Shown here: piece after piece, positions 1-11,411 of the stretch
How the letters are laid out: every line of letters begins with the position of its first letter
Numbering within the stretch: the stretch's first letter is position 1
Source: Isoetes taiwanensis
Taxonomy: Eukaryota; Streptophyta; Lycopodiopsida; Isoetales; Isoetaceae
NCBI GenBank assembly: GCA_021234155.1
Contig: JAJEKV010000145.1
Location: forward strand, 436,001-500,000
Direction: 5' to 3'
DNA length: 64,000 bases
Made by a program: the position numbers and the translations under genes
Notes under the pieces: generated by a model
What the model was told of the DNA's origin: nothing
What the model saw: the letters and a program-made list of their open reading frames with translations, nothing else
The model's database searches: none

Positions 1-485
1 ACCCTAAAAATTGACCTGCAAGACTGGTCATGCGGAATGGGGACACCCAACTTCCATTCCGCATTATAGAGGTTGCCACGCATCGCCGCCAAAATGCACG
101 CCAGCCTTAAAACATTACCCTATTTCTATTTTGTATAATGGAGAACACCTATATTCTAAAAGATCACGAGTAAGTTAAACAATCTTAGAATTTTGAACAA
201 TGGAAGCTGTCAGAGGGCGCTCATGACGGCGCTTAGAGTTTCAGCCCCGCTCTTTTGCTCATAACTCGAGATTATGGGTCAAATTTGGGTGTTCTTGGGC
301 TCATTGAAAGCTCGCCGCACGATCTTTCTGTCGGTATATGATTTGCATGCTGATTCTTCTATTTTGGTGGAAAGAATCCGCCTGACAGTCCCGGCCCCTT
401 TTGGCAGTGCTAGGGTTTGGCTGCAAGTTTCTTTTGGCTATAATTTCTGCATCTGGTGGCAGTTTTGGGCGTGCTTTAAAGCTCT
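1..485. other. No recognisable gene
   Basis: I see no coding region, terminal repeat or RNA gene that I can support here. Short open frames on both strands have no recognisable motif. The stretch runs directly into the uncharacterised frame that starts at 486. Confidence 0.5.
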
Positions 486-1142
486 TTGAGCACTCCATCC
501 AGTGGTGCTTTGTATTTGCAGAGATTGGCCTATTGGGAAGGCCTGTTCAGCTCTGAAACTTCGGCCCCCCTTTTGGTGGAGATGACAAGATCCAGTCGCA
601 GCCTGCCAGAATGTTCTTCTGGTAATTCTACTATAGTACATGGTGGAATTGGAAAAGAATATATTGCAGATTCTCCCAGAATAAGTGTACGCGATGCACA
701 TAAAATGGCTCGCAAGGGTGCTCTTTCAGCTTCTGAGAGTTTGGTTTCTTCAGTGCACCTCAATCCTTTGGTGTTGCCCAACATGTCTTCTAGTGGCACG
801 AGTGGGGCTGCCTCAATTGAGACAGAAGCTCCATCTCTCTCCTCTTCTCACTTACTTGTTCCAGTTCCTATTCCAACTGTAGTTGCCTCGACTACAGTTC
901 ACGCTTCTGCCCATACATTCGGTGAGACCGGAAGACGTGCTGAACATATGCCATTGGGAAACTCTTATGAGAGTGTCGCACCTCCAATGCACGTTGGAGG
1001 TTCCTCGGATAAGGTGGTGCGCTCTGACCATTTAGCGCTTCTAACACTCATTGGAAGTTCTGTGGGTCAGGCAAGACCCTCTTTGCTTGCTGAAGTTGCT
1101 CTTGGGCTAGCAGCACCTCCAACACATGTTCATGTCAGTTGA
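486..1142 (+). CDS. Unrecognised 218-codon open frame, Ser/Pro/Val-rich
   Basis: I do not recognise this frame. The product is low in complexity, rich in Ser, Pro, Val and Ala, with no signal peptide, membrane segment or catalytic motif. Its C-terminal third repeats a short peptide (APPMHVGGSS, then APPTHVHVS). The same repeat continues past the stop in another frame to about 1315, so the stop or a frameshift is probably decay. The frame lies next to a decayed copia gag on the opposite strand and is more likely a transposon relic or low-complexity sequence than a host gene. There is no obvious promoter or intron. Confidence 0.2.
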   Translation: MSTPSSGALYLQRLAYWEGLFSSETSAPLLVEMTRSSRSLPECSSGNSTIVHGGIGKEYIADSPRISVRDAHKMARKGALSASESLVSSVHLNPLVLPNMSSSGTSGAASIETEAPSLSSSHLLVPVPIPTVVASTTVHASAHTFGETGRRAEHMPLGNSYESVAPPMHVGGSSDKVVRSDHLALLTLIGSSVGQARPSLLAEVALGLAAPPTHVHVS

Positions 1143-1315
1143 GATCTCACGTGCCTGTGGAGTGCTCCTCTGTACAGACTGCACCTCCAACATAGGTTGG
1201 AAGTTCCTTGGTGCGGACTACTCGTGGAGGTAGTGCTCGGATGGTGGTGCAACCTATACAAACTAGTGGACCCATAGGGCAAGTGGTACATCCAACACAC
1301 ATTGGAGGTTCCTCA
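979..1315. repeat. Degenerate minisatellite of CCTCCAA...TTGGAGG hairpins
   Basis: Four copies of a short inverted repeat occur at about 981, 1116, 1193 and 1288. The best has arms CCTCCAA and TTGGAGG around TGCACG. Most are followed by a conserved GTTCC. Where the + frame is open the units encode a PPxHVGGSS-like peptide. Spacing is irregular, about 75 to 135 bases. Confidence 0.55.
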
Positions 1316-1405
1316 GGGCAGGAGGAGTTTCCCCCTCTTCCCCCGCGGCAGCCTAAGGTGACATCCTCTCCCACTCTCCGTGCTGCATCGACCTCACCTT
1401 GGAGA

Positions 1406-1921
1406 TCATCTGAACAGTGGCCCGACCAAGTCTTCATTTTTATTATACTTGAATTTCCTAAGCTCCTTCTCTAGAACATCTAACTGAGAAGAAGTTTTTC
1501 TTTCAAAATTAGCAATCGTATACTCCCACATCTGTTTTGGAGTCATCCCTCTTAGCTGTAGTAAAATACTAGAGCTAACCTTACAACTAATCATGCTTCT
1601 CGCTTCCAGCATTCGTGGTTTTGTGGACACTTCCCTATTGGAAGTGCTGGTACGTTCAGAGGTACTAGATGTTCCTCCCCCAGTTGCTTCACCAATTGAG
1701 CTCCCTCCATTGGCAGCTGCAGCATAACTTTTTCCTTTATTTGGACTTATTTCTTGGATCATTGTTTGTTGTTCTTCTTCAACAATCAGATCCCAGAGGC
1801 CTTCTATCTCCAGCACTTCTTGTACTTTCTGTTTCCACACTTGGAAACCTGCACCACCCTTAAACACATCAATAACACTAAGCAATGATGTACCAAGTCT
1901 GCTAGCCATGTTAGAATTCAA
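1406..1921 (-). pseudogene. Ty1/copia gag (UBN2-type) remnant
   Basis: The minus-strand frame has the layout of a copia Gag N-terminus: a short lead, a GxxFxxWKxKVxxxL segment followed by LWDLI, a low-complexity Ser/Gly-rich loop, then ILLQLRGMTPKQMWEYTIANFE and a leucine-rich helix. Gag forms the capsid around the element RNA. Directly upstream in the minus sense is a primer-binding-site-like sequence, which fixes the start near the Met at 1921. The frame ends abruptly at 1406 without zinc knuckle, protease or pol, so the element is truncated. The Gly/Ser loop is long for this family and may be an internal expansion. Confidence 0.7.
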
Positions 1922-1926
1922 AACAG

Positions 1927-1938
1927 CTCTGATATCAC
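1927..1938 (-). promoter_or_regulatory. Primer binding site of the copia remnant
   Basis: Read on the minus strand this is TGATATCAGAGC, one base from the plant initiator-tRNA-Met PBS TGGTATCAGAGC. It lies a few bases before the gag frame and two bases after a probable LTR end (...AACA). Confidence 0.7.
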
Positions 1939-1940
1939 TT

Positions 1941-2500
1941 GTTGTTGATAATGATATCTTAGATCAACAAAAATCTTGCATTTACATTCAAACCAATAAT
2001 GATCAATCTAGCACTAGATAGCAAATTTCTCAAATTTCGTTCAATTGCATAGCACACTTATATGACAACTTGAATGATCAAATTATTTTATGCTTAAGAT
2101 GACCATCGAACAACTAGGACTTACACTATATTGACTAATGTACTGTAACAGAGTTGACCATTACTATTTGATTTAATTCAAGTGCAGATCTGGCTCATTT
2201 CACCTTGCCCGATCCACACAATACTACTGATTTTAAGCTTAAACACATCCGGCGATTAAGTAACTGCCTGCCTAGCTCCGATTCTGATGCCATAACCGAA
2301 TATCCAAACTCTGATTTGGCTCTGCTTGCCTAGCTCCGATTGTGATGCCATAACCGAGTATCCAAACTCTGATTTGGCTCCAAATGATTCGGCCAGGTCT
2401 TGGTCTTTATAACGCAATATGCACATATCTAAGTCCAAATCTTAGACCTTAGAATTTAATCGAGAGGTCATAAGTTCTATGGTTCTCACATAAATCAACC
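1941..2500 (-). mobile_element. Probable copia 5' LTR, outer edge unresolved
   Basis: The sequence on the upstream side of the minus-strand PBS should be the 5' LTR. Its inner end reads ...TCAACA. I cannot find the matching outer start or a second LTR, so the right-hand limit is a guess. The segment holds a 58-bp tandem duplication. Confidence 0.35.
2264..2379. repeat. 58-bp unit in two tandem copies
   Basis: Two adjacent copies begin CTGCCTGCCTAGCTCCG and CTGCTTGCCTAGCTCCG and differ at only a few positions. No coding role is apparent. Confidence 0.85.
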
Positions 2501-2545
2501 CATTTCCCTAGGTTAATTTGTTTTCTTCATGCATCATAGTTGTGA

Positions 2546-3925
2546 CTAGGGAATATTGATCTGAACAATTTCAACACTTGCTTCCTTGCACAGGATAGTC
2601 GAAACTTCCTTGAATTCTTTGCTTGACGGCAGGACCTCTTCAATCTTCTTGCTGAATTTGCTGCATAAGGTGGAGATGACGTTGCAATGCACTCGAGTCT
2701 TCAATGGTCGATGCCAGAGAGCGTCGGCAACCACATTTAATTTGCTTGGCTTATAGACTATCTCGGAGTCATACTCCTCGAGAAACTCCATCCATCTTCT
2801 TTGCCTCAAATTGAGGAGTGGTTGCGTGAAAATATATTGGAGGCTTTGATAGTCAGTATCTAGCTGAAATCTTCTTCCAAGCAAGTAGTGCCTCCAAATG
2901 CAAAGAGCTCTTACTACAGCTAGAAGCTCTTGATCATGCATTGGGTAGCGTTGTTCTGCGTCATTCATCTTCTTTGAATTATAGGTTATCACCCTTCCTT
3001 CTTGAATGAGAACTCCACCTGTTGCTATCTTACTTGCATCTGTAGCCACAAGATTGTCCTTATCTGGATCTGGTAGGGTGAGCACCGGTGCTGTTGTCAA
3101 AGCTTCCTTAAGCTTCTCGAATGAAGCTTGAATATTCTCTATCCAATGTGCCACCCAATCTTTCACCTTCTTATTCTTCGCGACAAAGGGGATGCCCACT
3201 TAGCAAAATCCTTTACAAACTTCCGATAGTAGCCTGCTAACCCAAGAAAGCTTCTCACTTCAGAGACGTTCTTTCGTGTTGGCCAATATATTATGGCTTC
3301 TATCTTGGACGGGTCCGTCGTTATGCCTTCAGCTGACACAACATGGCCAAGGTATTCGATCTTGGTTGTAGCAAAATGGCACTTAGAAAGCTTATCAAAC
3401 AAGCGGTGCCGTCGTAGCTTTTTCGAGACTTTTCTTAGAGGTGCTACATGTTCTTCCATTGACTTGCTATAGATGAGGATGTCGTCGATGAAGATGACGA
3501 ACTCATCCAAGAACTCCTTGAAAAATATCGTTCATTAGCCTCGTGAATATTGCTGGGGCATTTGATAAGCCGAAAGGCACGATTATAAATTTGTAATGCC
3601 CACGGCATTCTAAAGGCGGTCTTATGGATGTCTTCTTCCTTGATTCTTATCTGATGATAACCTGCTCTTAAATCTACCTTGGAAAAGACTTTTGCCCCTT
3701 GGAGTTGATCCATCAAGTCATCTGCTCTAGGCAAAGTATATTTGTTCTTTACCGTCTGCTTGTTCAGCTGACGTAGTCTATGCACATCCTTAGACTTCCA
3801 TCCTTCTTCTTTACGAAGAGAGTGGGTGCCCCAAAGGGTGATACGCTTGCTCTAATGAATCCAAGCTCTAGAAATTCTTGCAATTGCTTCTTGAGCTCTG
3901 CTAGCTCTGGGGTGCAAGGTATTAT
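2546..3925 (-). pseudogene. Ty3/gypsy pol remnant: RT and RNase H
   Basis: Minus-strand frames, broken by several shifts, encode in order the RT fingers ([20 protein letters not shown]), the RT active site as [11 protein letters not shown], the RT connection ([20 protein letters not shown]) and RNase H ([12 protein letters not shown] through LNVVADAL). It stops before the integrase zinc finger. The order is that of Ty3/gypsy, and wording is nearly the same as the chromovirus pol at 21344-24581, so both belong to one family. The copy is truncated at both ends. No LTR is found beside it. Confidence 0.85.
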
Positions 3926-4599
3926 CTTTTCACTCTAATTGCATTTAATAACTATTGCAATAGGATGCAAGTAGTTTGAGTTATCATGAATAGTCAAAAG
4001 AAGAGCGCTATATCTCAGTTGTTGCAAACACTGACGGAAGCAGTCCACACCTATGATCCGGAGTTCTAACTTTCATATTTCATCATCAATGATGTTCATA
4101 TTGAAATCAGAGCCCGCAAGACGATGAAGATCTATTTTATGAAGGGTGTCTGGTAATTTTTTAGTTCAAATCTTTGTGTCTTATAGATTTTTCCCACAGT
4201 GCCAGTGCCAGTTCGAATTTGCATTTGACATGTTAGGAGAGCTTGCTTACAGAGATGTCCAAGAACACAGGACAAGGGGCCAAGAATAAAGTGTTCACTA
4301 AACTAGGTGCAATTATGTATGCAATATGGGGTCCTCCTTTAGACTTATCGATTGATGAAGCGCTTGGAGATGCAGCTAGTTTGGAAGCTAGAAAGCTTGG
4401 GGATAATGAATCCGAGACGTATATGTTGAAGCTATGGGGAAGTTCGATTTATTCAAGGCTAAGTATATGGTAAGGTTTCTCAAGCTGAAGGCATATATGA
4501 ACAAGGAATGGACCAAAAATATTTGTCAATGAGTTCTGGCTTCACAATGGACCATCATAGAGTTTGGCAAAAAGTTTGCCCTCTTGGAGCAATAAGAAT
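3926..4599. other. No recognisable gene
   Basis: A 76-codon + frame at 4243-4473 has no recognisable motif. The stretch separates two gypsy-like RT remnants of different families and is probably decayed transposon DNA. Confidence 0.4.
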
Positions 4600-4918
4600 A
4601 CTTTTTCCAACTGTTCCAATTATTTCTCTCTACTCCTTGAGTAGATCAAAATATCAACCCAACATGTTTGAATGAACTTATCTAAATACCCATGAAACAC
4701 ATTATTCATTAGTCACATTAATGTAGCTGGGGCATTAGTCTATCCAAAAGATATGATTGCAAATTCAAAGTGGCCCTGATTGGTTCAAAGAGCTGCTTTG
4801 GTTTCATCCCCGTTTCTTATGATAGTTTGATGATATCCACTTCTTATGTCAATTTCATGGAAATATTTTGCTCCCACTAATCGAACCATAATATCATCGA
4901 TTCTAGGCCGTAAACCAA
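4600..4918 (-). pseudogene. Second, more decayed gypsy-like RT remnant
   Basis: Read on the minus strand with three in-frame stops, this gives PRIDDIMVRLVGAKYF, then IDIRSGYHQT, GHFEFAIISFG, TNAPATLM, and a degenerate active-site block (CWVDILIYS where FVDDILIYS is expected). These are RT motifs of gypsy-type elements in the right order and spacing. The wording differs from the remnant at 2546-3925, so it comes from another lineage. Only about 105 codons remain. Confidence 0.75.
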
Positions 4919-4930
4919 TGCCTGGACCTG

Positions 4931-5929
4931 ATGGGGATGCCACTCCCCCTTGCCATCGCCTGCTCTAGCACTATCCCAACCACACAATCCACTTCGAGTT
5001 CTTCTGTAGAAGAGGTTTCTAAATATTTTGTCATCTTCTACAACCAGACAGAGATTTGTTATGGTTGGCTGGGAGGGGCGACTGTGAACCTGTGGGCTTT
5101 TCTTGTGGATGAATGCATGTTCCCAGACATTTTCTTCATTGGAGAACAATCCCATCCCTCGCCTGATCCACCATCTGCTGGCATTGAACTAAGGATTGCT
5201 TATCTTGGTTCTGACCGATATCCTCAAGCACAGTTTCGGTTGTATTCTGAACAACTTACAGCCTTTATCACTTTGGAGTTATATAAAACCAACTGATGTG
5301 GTTAAAAAATGGAGTACTCGCTCCCTTCTACTGACTCTAATCCACAAATCTTAGAAGGCTTTTCTGTATCACCTCCCAGATCCCTGCAGTCGCCTTAGTC
5401 TCCATCCATACCCAATATTGTGCGATCTGTCCTGCTTGTAAACACTGAGTATATTCGGTGGGGCACCATACAAGGTCCCATTGATCATCTTTGGGTTTCT
5501 ATTATCGATATCAAGCACTTAGACTTTGATCAGTTCTATTGTGCTGGTTGGGCTACAGTTGCGGGCGATCCATTCTTATTCAGAAGACTAGTCAGACTCT
5601 TGGTATTGGGGAATCTTGAGGCCAATCCCACACAATCTCTCTTTGTCTATTGTTCGTGGCTAGAAGCTGACTATTGGCTGGAGACCTACTGGATCTCTGC
5701 TCCTCATGGCCACTGAAAATGTCAAGGTATAGGACAAGGAGGAGAATGCCTCTATCTCCCTCCATATCCCTGAGGTGGCGAATAGGATCCGCCATCTTGA
5801 TAATCTTGGGCTTATTGCCAAGATTATAAGAGGCAACAGTGATATTATAAAGACTCTACTGTCGAGGCAAGAGCCTCCCCCCAATGCAACCTCTTGGCTG
5901 CCCATATTTCCTAATCACTCTCTCAACAG
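4931..5929 (+). other. Unassigned + strand coding-like segments
   Basis: Frames at 4931-5296 (121 codons), 5420-5716 (98 codons) and 5716-5880 (one internal stop, with the segment ASISLHIPEVANRIRHLD) read like protein, with normal hydrophobic and aromatic content. They are in different phases and I recognise none. They may be one decayed gene. The neighbours are transposon remnants on both sides. Confidence 0.25.
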
Positions 5930-6851
5930 GAAATGTTCTTCTTCCTGGAACGTCATCCTAGGACCTTCTGGCGGAGAGTGCTCAGGAGGCCAGTGCCGCC
6001 CACAGGAAACATCACTCTAGACTAGTGGGGGCAATATCTACAGCAGCTCTACAATCATGAAGGTACAGGGGTAGTATTACCCCTCCAGCAGGGCCCAATA
6101 CTAGAAATCATAGAGGCGGAGGTAGCGCAGGGGCTGCAACGTCTAGCCAATGGAAAAGCACCAGACTTGATGGCATGCAGGCAGAGTTACTCAAGTGGCC
6201 AGGACCATCCATGGCACCGGTACTGACCGACATGTTCAAAAAGGCATTGCGGGAAGGTTTTCCCCTGCAATGGACCACTAGCAGGGTTGTCCCAATCTAC
6301 AAGGCAGGAGACCCGCATTGCACGGCCAATTACTGGACCATCATGATCAGCTCAGTGTTTGCAAAGCTCCTCGTCGGGATCCTCGAGCAGCAGTTGACAG
6401 GATGGGTGGAAGCAACAGAAGTGCGGGCACTCACACAGGCAGGATTCAGGCCGTGGCACTCAACCATAGATCATATCTTCACGCTGCAGACTCTAGTTGA
6501 AGACAGCAGGAACCGTCGGCAAGATCTGTATTGTTGCTTCGTAGACTTCGCTAAGGTGACAATGTGCCTCGGGAAAAGCTGTGGGCAAGATTGCAGCAAT
6601 TAGATGTCCCTGCCAAACTACAGAACGCGGTGTACAGGTTATATGAGACATGCATCGGCCGGCTGTAACCAGTGGGCCAGCTATTCGAGAGCAGTATCGG
6701 GGTCCGCTAGGGATGCCCTCTCTCTCCCACACTATTTGGCCTGTATATTGACCAGCTGGAGAGATGGCTTGCTGATAATGGAGGCACTGGGGCTCACCTC
6801 CTACGCCAGATCATCAGACAGCTGATCTATGCTGACGATGTGGACCTCCTA

Positions 6852-7143
6852 GAGGAACTTCTTATTTGCTTCTAACCTTTTCCCAGCTCAAATCCAGAGC
6901 TTTAGAGCTGCTTCAACGAAATCGACCTTGTTGCACATGCAAATGAAGAACCATCATTAGATCAAAGAATGGATTACAAACCAAATTGAAATCGTTGGCT
7001 AGGCTACCTGGGAAGAGCTGGAATCTGATGGCCTTGATCTTGCCATAATCTCCAACAAAGCCGTAATTTACCTCAACAACATCAAAGCACCTCTAAGAAA
7101 ATTCGTTGCCCTGTCAACACATTACCTGCTAAAAGGTCAGGCA
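6852..7143. other. Insertion of about 290 bp inside LINE-B
   Basis: In the two sister copies (35410-36125 and 63600-64000) YADDVDLLA or YADNIDLLA runs straight on to DMQ(C/S)HLDA. Here the two blocks are separated by about 290 unrelated bases. I see no terminal repeats or target duplication, so the nature of the insert is open. Confidence 0.6.
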
Positions 7144-8317
7144 GACATGCAATGCCATCTCGATGCCCCTGACACATTTTGCCACGTGACTGACATGCGC
7201 GTCAACTTAGCCAAAACCAAGGTAGTTCTGGTATCGTCAGTACGCCAGCCAACGCCTCCAACCCTCACTTATCGTGGCTAAAATGTTGAGGCGGTGTCCG
7301 CTTACAAATATTTGGGGGTGGAGTTCCCGTCGGCCATGAACTGGGACAATTCTATCCGGCTGTGAGCCGCAGCAGGTTGGAAGGCACTCTATGCAATGGA
7401 AAACAATAGCTACAAGGCAGAGCTATATGATTGGGACCACCAATCGCACCTATTCAAGGTGCTAGTAGAACCTGTGATTTTGTACGAGGTCGAGGTATGG
7501 GGCCCAGTGATTTCCCTTGCCACTTGAAATGACTTGGAGCAGGTGTAGAAAGCTTTCTTGGCACGAGCCCTGGGGGTGAAGTCCACAGTCCCATACCAGA
7601 TATTGTTGCAGGAAACAGGTTTCTTGCCTCTAAAGGGGCCCTTGACAGACACATTGTCTACTTCCAGAAGGTGGTCAGGATGGACGATACTCGTCTCCCT
7701 CACCTCACTTACACTATGGCAATGGGGCCTCAACGCCTAAAAGCCTGCTGGCGGAAAAAGAGAGCGCAGTGACTGGCCAGATGGAATGTGCAGGAGCGCA
7801 GGTGCATCCAAGTGCAAACGGAGGCAGATCGCCGCAATCTCAGACAATACCTTGACGCATGCTTCCTCACTAAGCTATGGAATGCCAGCACCCTTGAACA
7901 CGTCAAGACGACATATTATCAACGCCACATAAATCCCATGTTGGAATGGGGCCCGCAATGCTACCTGCGCACTCATCAACAATAAAAAAGCGCAGATTCA
8001 TTGCCCTATCTGCACAGATGCACATTATCTCCGGATTGAGATAGTGAGATGGGTTGGGGAACTGCATCAGGAGAGGCTTTGTTAACATTGCAGGTTGGAG
8101 CTGTGGAAGAAGAATGCCACACCCTCCAGAGTTGTCCGGCATATGATGACGTTCAGATATGCTATACTGAGCTGGTCCATCCTGGCTAGCCCCTGCATGA
8201 GATGCTGGGCATGAACTCGGTACGAAGGTTGGGCTCATACATTCAAAAGATCATGGATTGTCGAGATCAGCTCGACCTTCGGGCACCTACCTGATGCATG
8301 TACATATTTCTATCTAT

Positions 8318-8366
8318 ATTTGTATTTGTATTTGTATTTGTATTTGTATTTGTATTTGTATTTGTG
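8318..8366 (+). repeat. TTTGTA microsatellite at the LINE-B 3' end
   Basis: About eight copies of TTTGTA lie just after the last coding-like LINE segment. Confidence 0.9.
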
Positions 8367-8515
8367 CAGTTTGACAGCAAGCCTATTCCTGTCACGGTTT
8401 TTCCCCCAAACAACCCTTTAGGGGGAGGGGGTTTTTCAACCCGGACAGTAATACTATTGTTGTGCCTTCTGTTTGGGTCCCATAGGCCAATTGGTCTCCG
8501 TGGACGATAAAAACT

Positions 8516-8547
8516 CTATTCTATTCTATTCTATTCTATTCTATTCT
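8516..8547 (+). repeat. ATTCT pentanucleotide tail of LINE-B
   Basis: About six copies of ATTCT, preceded by a roughly 150-bp 3' untranslated segment, mark the probable 3' end of the RTE-like LINE. Confidence 0.75.
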
Positions 8548-9546
8548 TTCTGTTTCTTCTGTGTGTTTGGGGTTAAGGGAGGGTAGAGACCTGAAAGCTT
8601 CCTAGAAGTAGAGATGTCTCTAGCTAGAACACTTAAGACCCAGTAAATGCGGCCTGTGCACAAGAGCCCACCTGGCTATGGATGCTATGATGTGATTCAA
8701 TACCAAATAATGGGTATGATGGTGAATCGAGGGTGGGGTCTTGCCTAGCTTGGCTACAGGACTCCTATAGTGTGCTAGGCTTATAGCCGGTCACTGAGTG
8801 TGGGCCGGGTATGGGTCTGATACTCCCTGGGCCGCAGGTGACGTGCCTATATGGGCGTCCTGGACTCAAACGGGCGCGGTGAGCTGGCCTTTAGATTTAG
8901 GGGAGTAAGTCGGGTACGGATGCGAGGGTCACTAAGGTGGCACATGTTCTTTAGCACACCCAGAGATCCATCATGCCAGGGAGGGGACGCCTCCCTGACC
9001 TGCCTCATCGGACCAGGGAGATATAACCCGGAGTAGTCTCATAGGTGATTCCATGGGATTGTGTCTCTAGAGGGCTACAATCACGTCATAGCATATTTCA
9101 GCCTATCTGCAAAGTGTGCATAGGAGGGGCGGATGGAGTGGACTACCCTAGCCATAGTTCTATGCTAGCCAACGCCATGTTATATCTCTGTTTGCTGACA
9201 TCTTAAGGCGTTGATCGTCAGTCGACCACATGGAGTCTGAACCCAGGGTAGAGCCTTATTTATGGTATATTGCCTATGTTATCTTGTGCTTGTATTGCTA
9301 TTTAGTTGATGATGATGGATGGGCCACCCTTCGTGGTGGTATATTATTTTGAGCATGATTGTTGTGTGCTAACATGTATGTACGCTTCCGCTGTATAGGA
9401 CTCCCATAGAGGACGTGGGACAAATGACATCTCCATGTTCCTCGCCCAAACACTTGGCCATCCCAAGTGGTCTGAGTTAGACGGAGGGCCTTCCCATAGT
9501 GATGTAGTTGCCACGGGAGCATCGTATAAATTCGGGGAGCGTCACA
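8548..9546 (+). mobile_element. 5'-truncated LTR related to the chromovirus LTR
   Basis: The segment is collinear with the second part of the chromovirus LTRs: blocks such as GGGTAGAGACCT, TGCGGCCTGTGCA, CTGCAAAGTGTGCA, GGAGGGGCGGATGGAGTGG and the end GGAGCGTCACA occur in the same order, with many substitutions. The first roughly 500 bp of the LTR are missing. It ends just before the L1-A fragment PDGF and so was inserted within 14 bp of the later chromovirus insertion point. Confidence 0.75.
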
Positions 9547-9560
9547 GCCCCGATGGTTTC
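9547..9560 (+). pseudogene. Left remnant of L1-A reverse transcriptase (PDGF)
   Basis: These 14 bases end in the codons for PDGF. Joined across the chromovirus they continue as APEFF at 27019, giving the LINE motif PDGFxxEFF that is also seen in L1-C (GPDGFPAEFF). The last five bases, GTTTC, are the target-site duplication. Confidence 0.7.
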
Positions 9561-10692
9561 TGTGACGTTCCAAGGGAATATACGCCATAAATACGTATAT
9601 TCCTGGACCCGTCACCATACAAGTCTACCTAGGTAGCCTTGTATGCCTCAGAAAGTGGAAAGGGGTGCACATCTAAGTTAATTGTTTAACTTAGATAACC
9701 TTAGGATAAGGCCCATTTCCACATGGCCTTATCCTATTGGAGCAACCGCCACACGGCCTCATCCTAGTGGTGCCACGTAGCATCCCATGTGGACCCACAC
9801 CTATATTGGCTCTAACCCTAACCCTAGGCCCTTTTCCTGACCTAGCACCTGATCTCTCATCCAAGTGCCCGAAACCCCGTTTCGAGCACCGTTCGTCATA
9901 GTCTAGCCTGGAGCAGCAGCCCCTGGAAGGTGTGTATGATCGTAGAGGGAGCAAGCCTTCGACCCACGTCAAGGAGCATGGAGATGCCAGGGATGGGTGG
10001 AAGCGCTTCTGGAGGAGGTAGGTTGAGTAGAGTTCATGTTAGTTCATCTGGAAGTTAGCACTCCAGATGGGTTAGTAGTTCGTATCTAGAGTAGAGCCAC
10101 CCTAGATCCTTTGTTGAACATCTCGAACCCTAATCAAGGAACCCTAACTGTTAGTTAGCTATGTATGATTAGTATTGATATTGATCATGGTGTGATGTAT
10201 GTGATATTGGTTGATCATGTTGCTCCTCTTGTATTGGGAAGGGGGGTAGAGACCTAGGGCCATATGTAGTATGCTCCTAGTGTAGACCCCTTAGTTCCTA
10301 TTAGTTGCGGCCTGTGCATAGGAACCCACCGGGCTATGGAGGCTATGATGTGACTCAGCACCACATAACGGGGCTAGAGGCAAGATGGAGGGTGGATCCC
10401 TGCCGAGTGGGGGCTTCAGGGGATCCCATAGTGGGCTAGGCTTATGGTCGCCCTGGGGCAATGGTGTCGCCCTGCCTCTCAAGAGTTGCAAGTGTCAGCT
10501 TGGCTCTTGTTTTGGGGGTTCACCGGTGCACGAATCGTGTGTCGCCACGATTCTCTAGTCAGCCTGCGGAGCCTCTAGACCCCGGAAGGGGAGATGCAAC
10601 CCTTCCTACCTCGTCGGACCAGGGAGATGCAACCTGGAGTAGTCCCGATGGGTGATGCCATGGGATTGCGTATCCGAGAAGGTTAGAGTCAT

Positions 10693-11370
10693 AACCATCA
10701 TTCAATTAAATTGGGATTATGTCTGGTCCAAAATCGCGCCGAATAGGCTTATTATAGGCCATTTTAGCTATATAACCATGTGTTGAATTTGATGAAACTT
10801 GTAAAATACGATGGAATTTAACCTAAAAATTTTTATGTTTTGGCAACATGAAAACCTAAAAAATTGCATATTTTAAACACAATTATCCGCGACCACGAAA
10901 TTTGTAGAGTAAAATAACAAGTATATTTGAATAACTAACTGCAAGCAAGTCCTTATTGTTGAAATGAAAATCGCGCCTGGTGCGATTTAGTGGACATAAA
11001 CATACTACATTTATGCAGATTCAACTCAAATATTTATACAAACAAGAAACTTTATGTCCTACAAAATGGTCAAAAAAAGACGATTTTACAAATGTGAAGA
11101 GTCTTTATAATGCTCCCGATGCGATTTTATCCCGCCCAAAATACTTAAAATGTCCTACAAAATAGTTAAAAAAACCAGGTTTAGAGAAAAAATAATAACA
11201 AAACATCCTACAAAACAGTTAAAAGAACAACTTTTATGGAAAAGTAAATACAAAATCGCTACCTGGCGATTTAACAAGGACAATCACTCTCAAATGTCCT
11301 TAAAAATGTCCAAAATGACAAAAATAAGGAATAGGCTAACCTCAAATCGCTACCGCGCGTTTTCATTTTC

Positions 11371-11411
<41 letters not shown>

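Larger units (their letters stand above)
5930..8515 (+). pseudogene. RTE-like non-LTR retrotransposon (LINE-B), RT and C-terminal part
   Basis: Segments in shifting frames give RHPRTFWRRVLRRP, then GKAPDLDG, AELLKWPGP, RVVPIYKAGDP, TQAGFRPWHSTIDHIFTL, DLYCCFVDFAKV, QLIYADDVDLL (the YADD active site), DMRVNLAKTKVVL and YKYLGVEF, ending in a cysteine-poor C-terminal region. This is the motif series of LINE reverse transcriptases. The endonuclease half is missing, so the copy is 5' truncated. A foreign block of about 290 bp sits just after YADD. The 3' end passes through a TTTGTA repeat and ends in an ATTCT tail, as short tandem repeats end RTE-type LINEs. Related fragments lie at 35410-36125 and 63600-64000 on the minus strand. 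Confidence 0.8.

Noticed and set aside
8298-8510. Frame encoding a FVFVFV repeat
   Set aside because: It is the translation of the TTTGTA microsatellite at the LINE 3' end.
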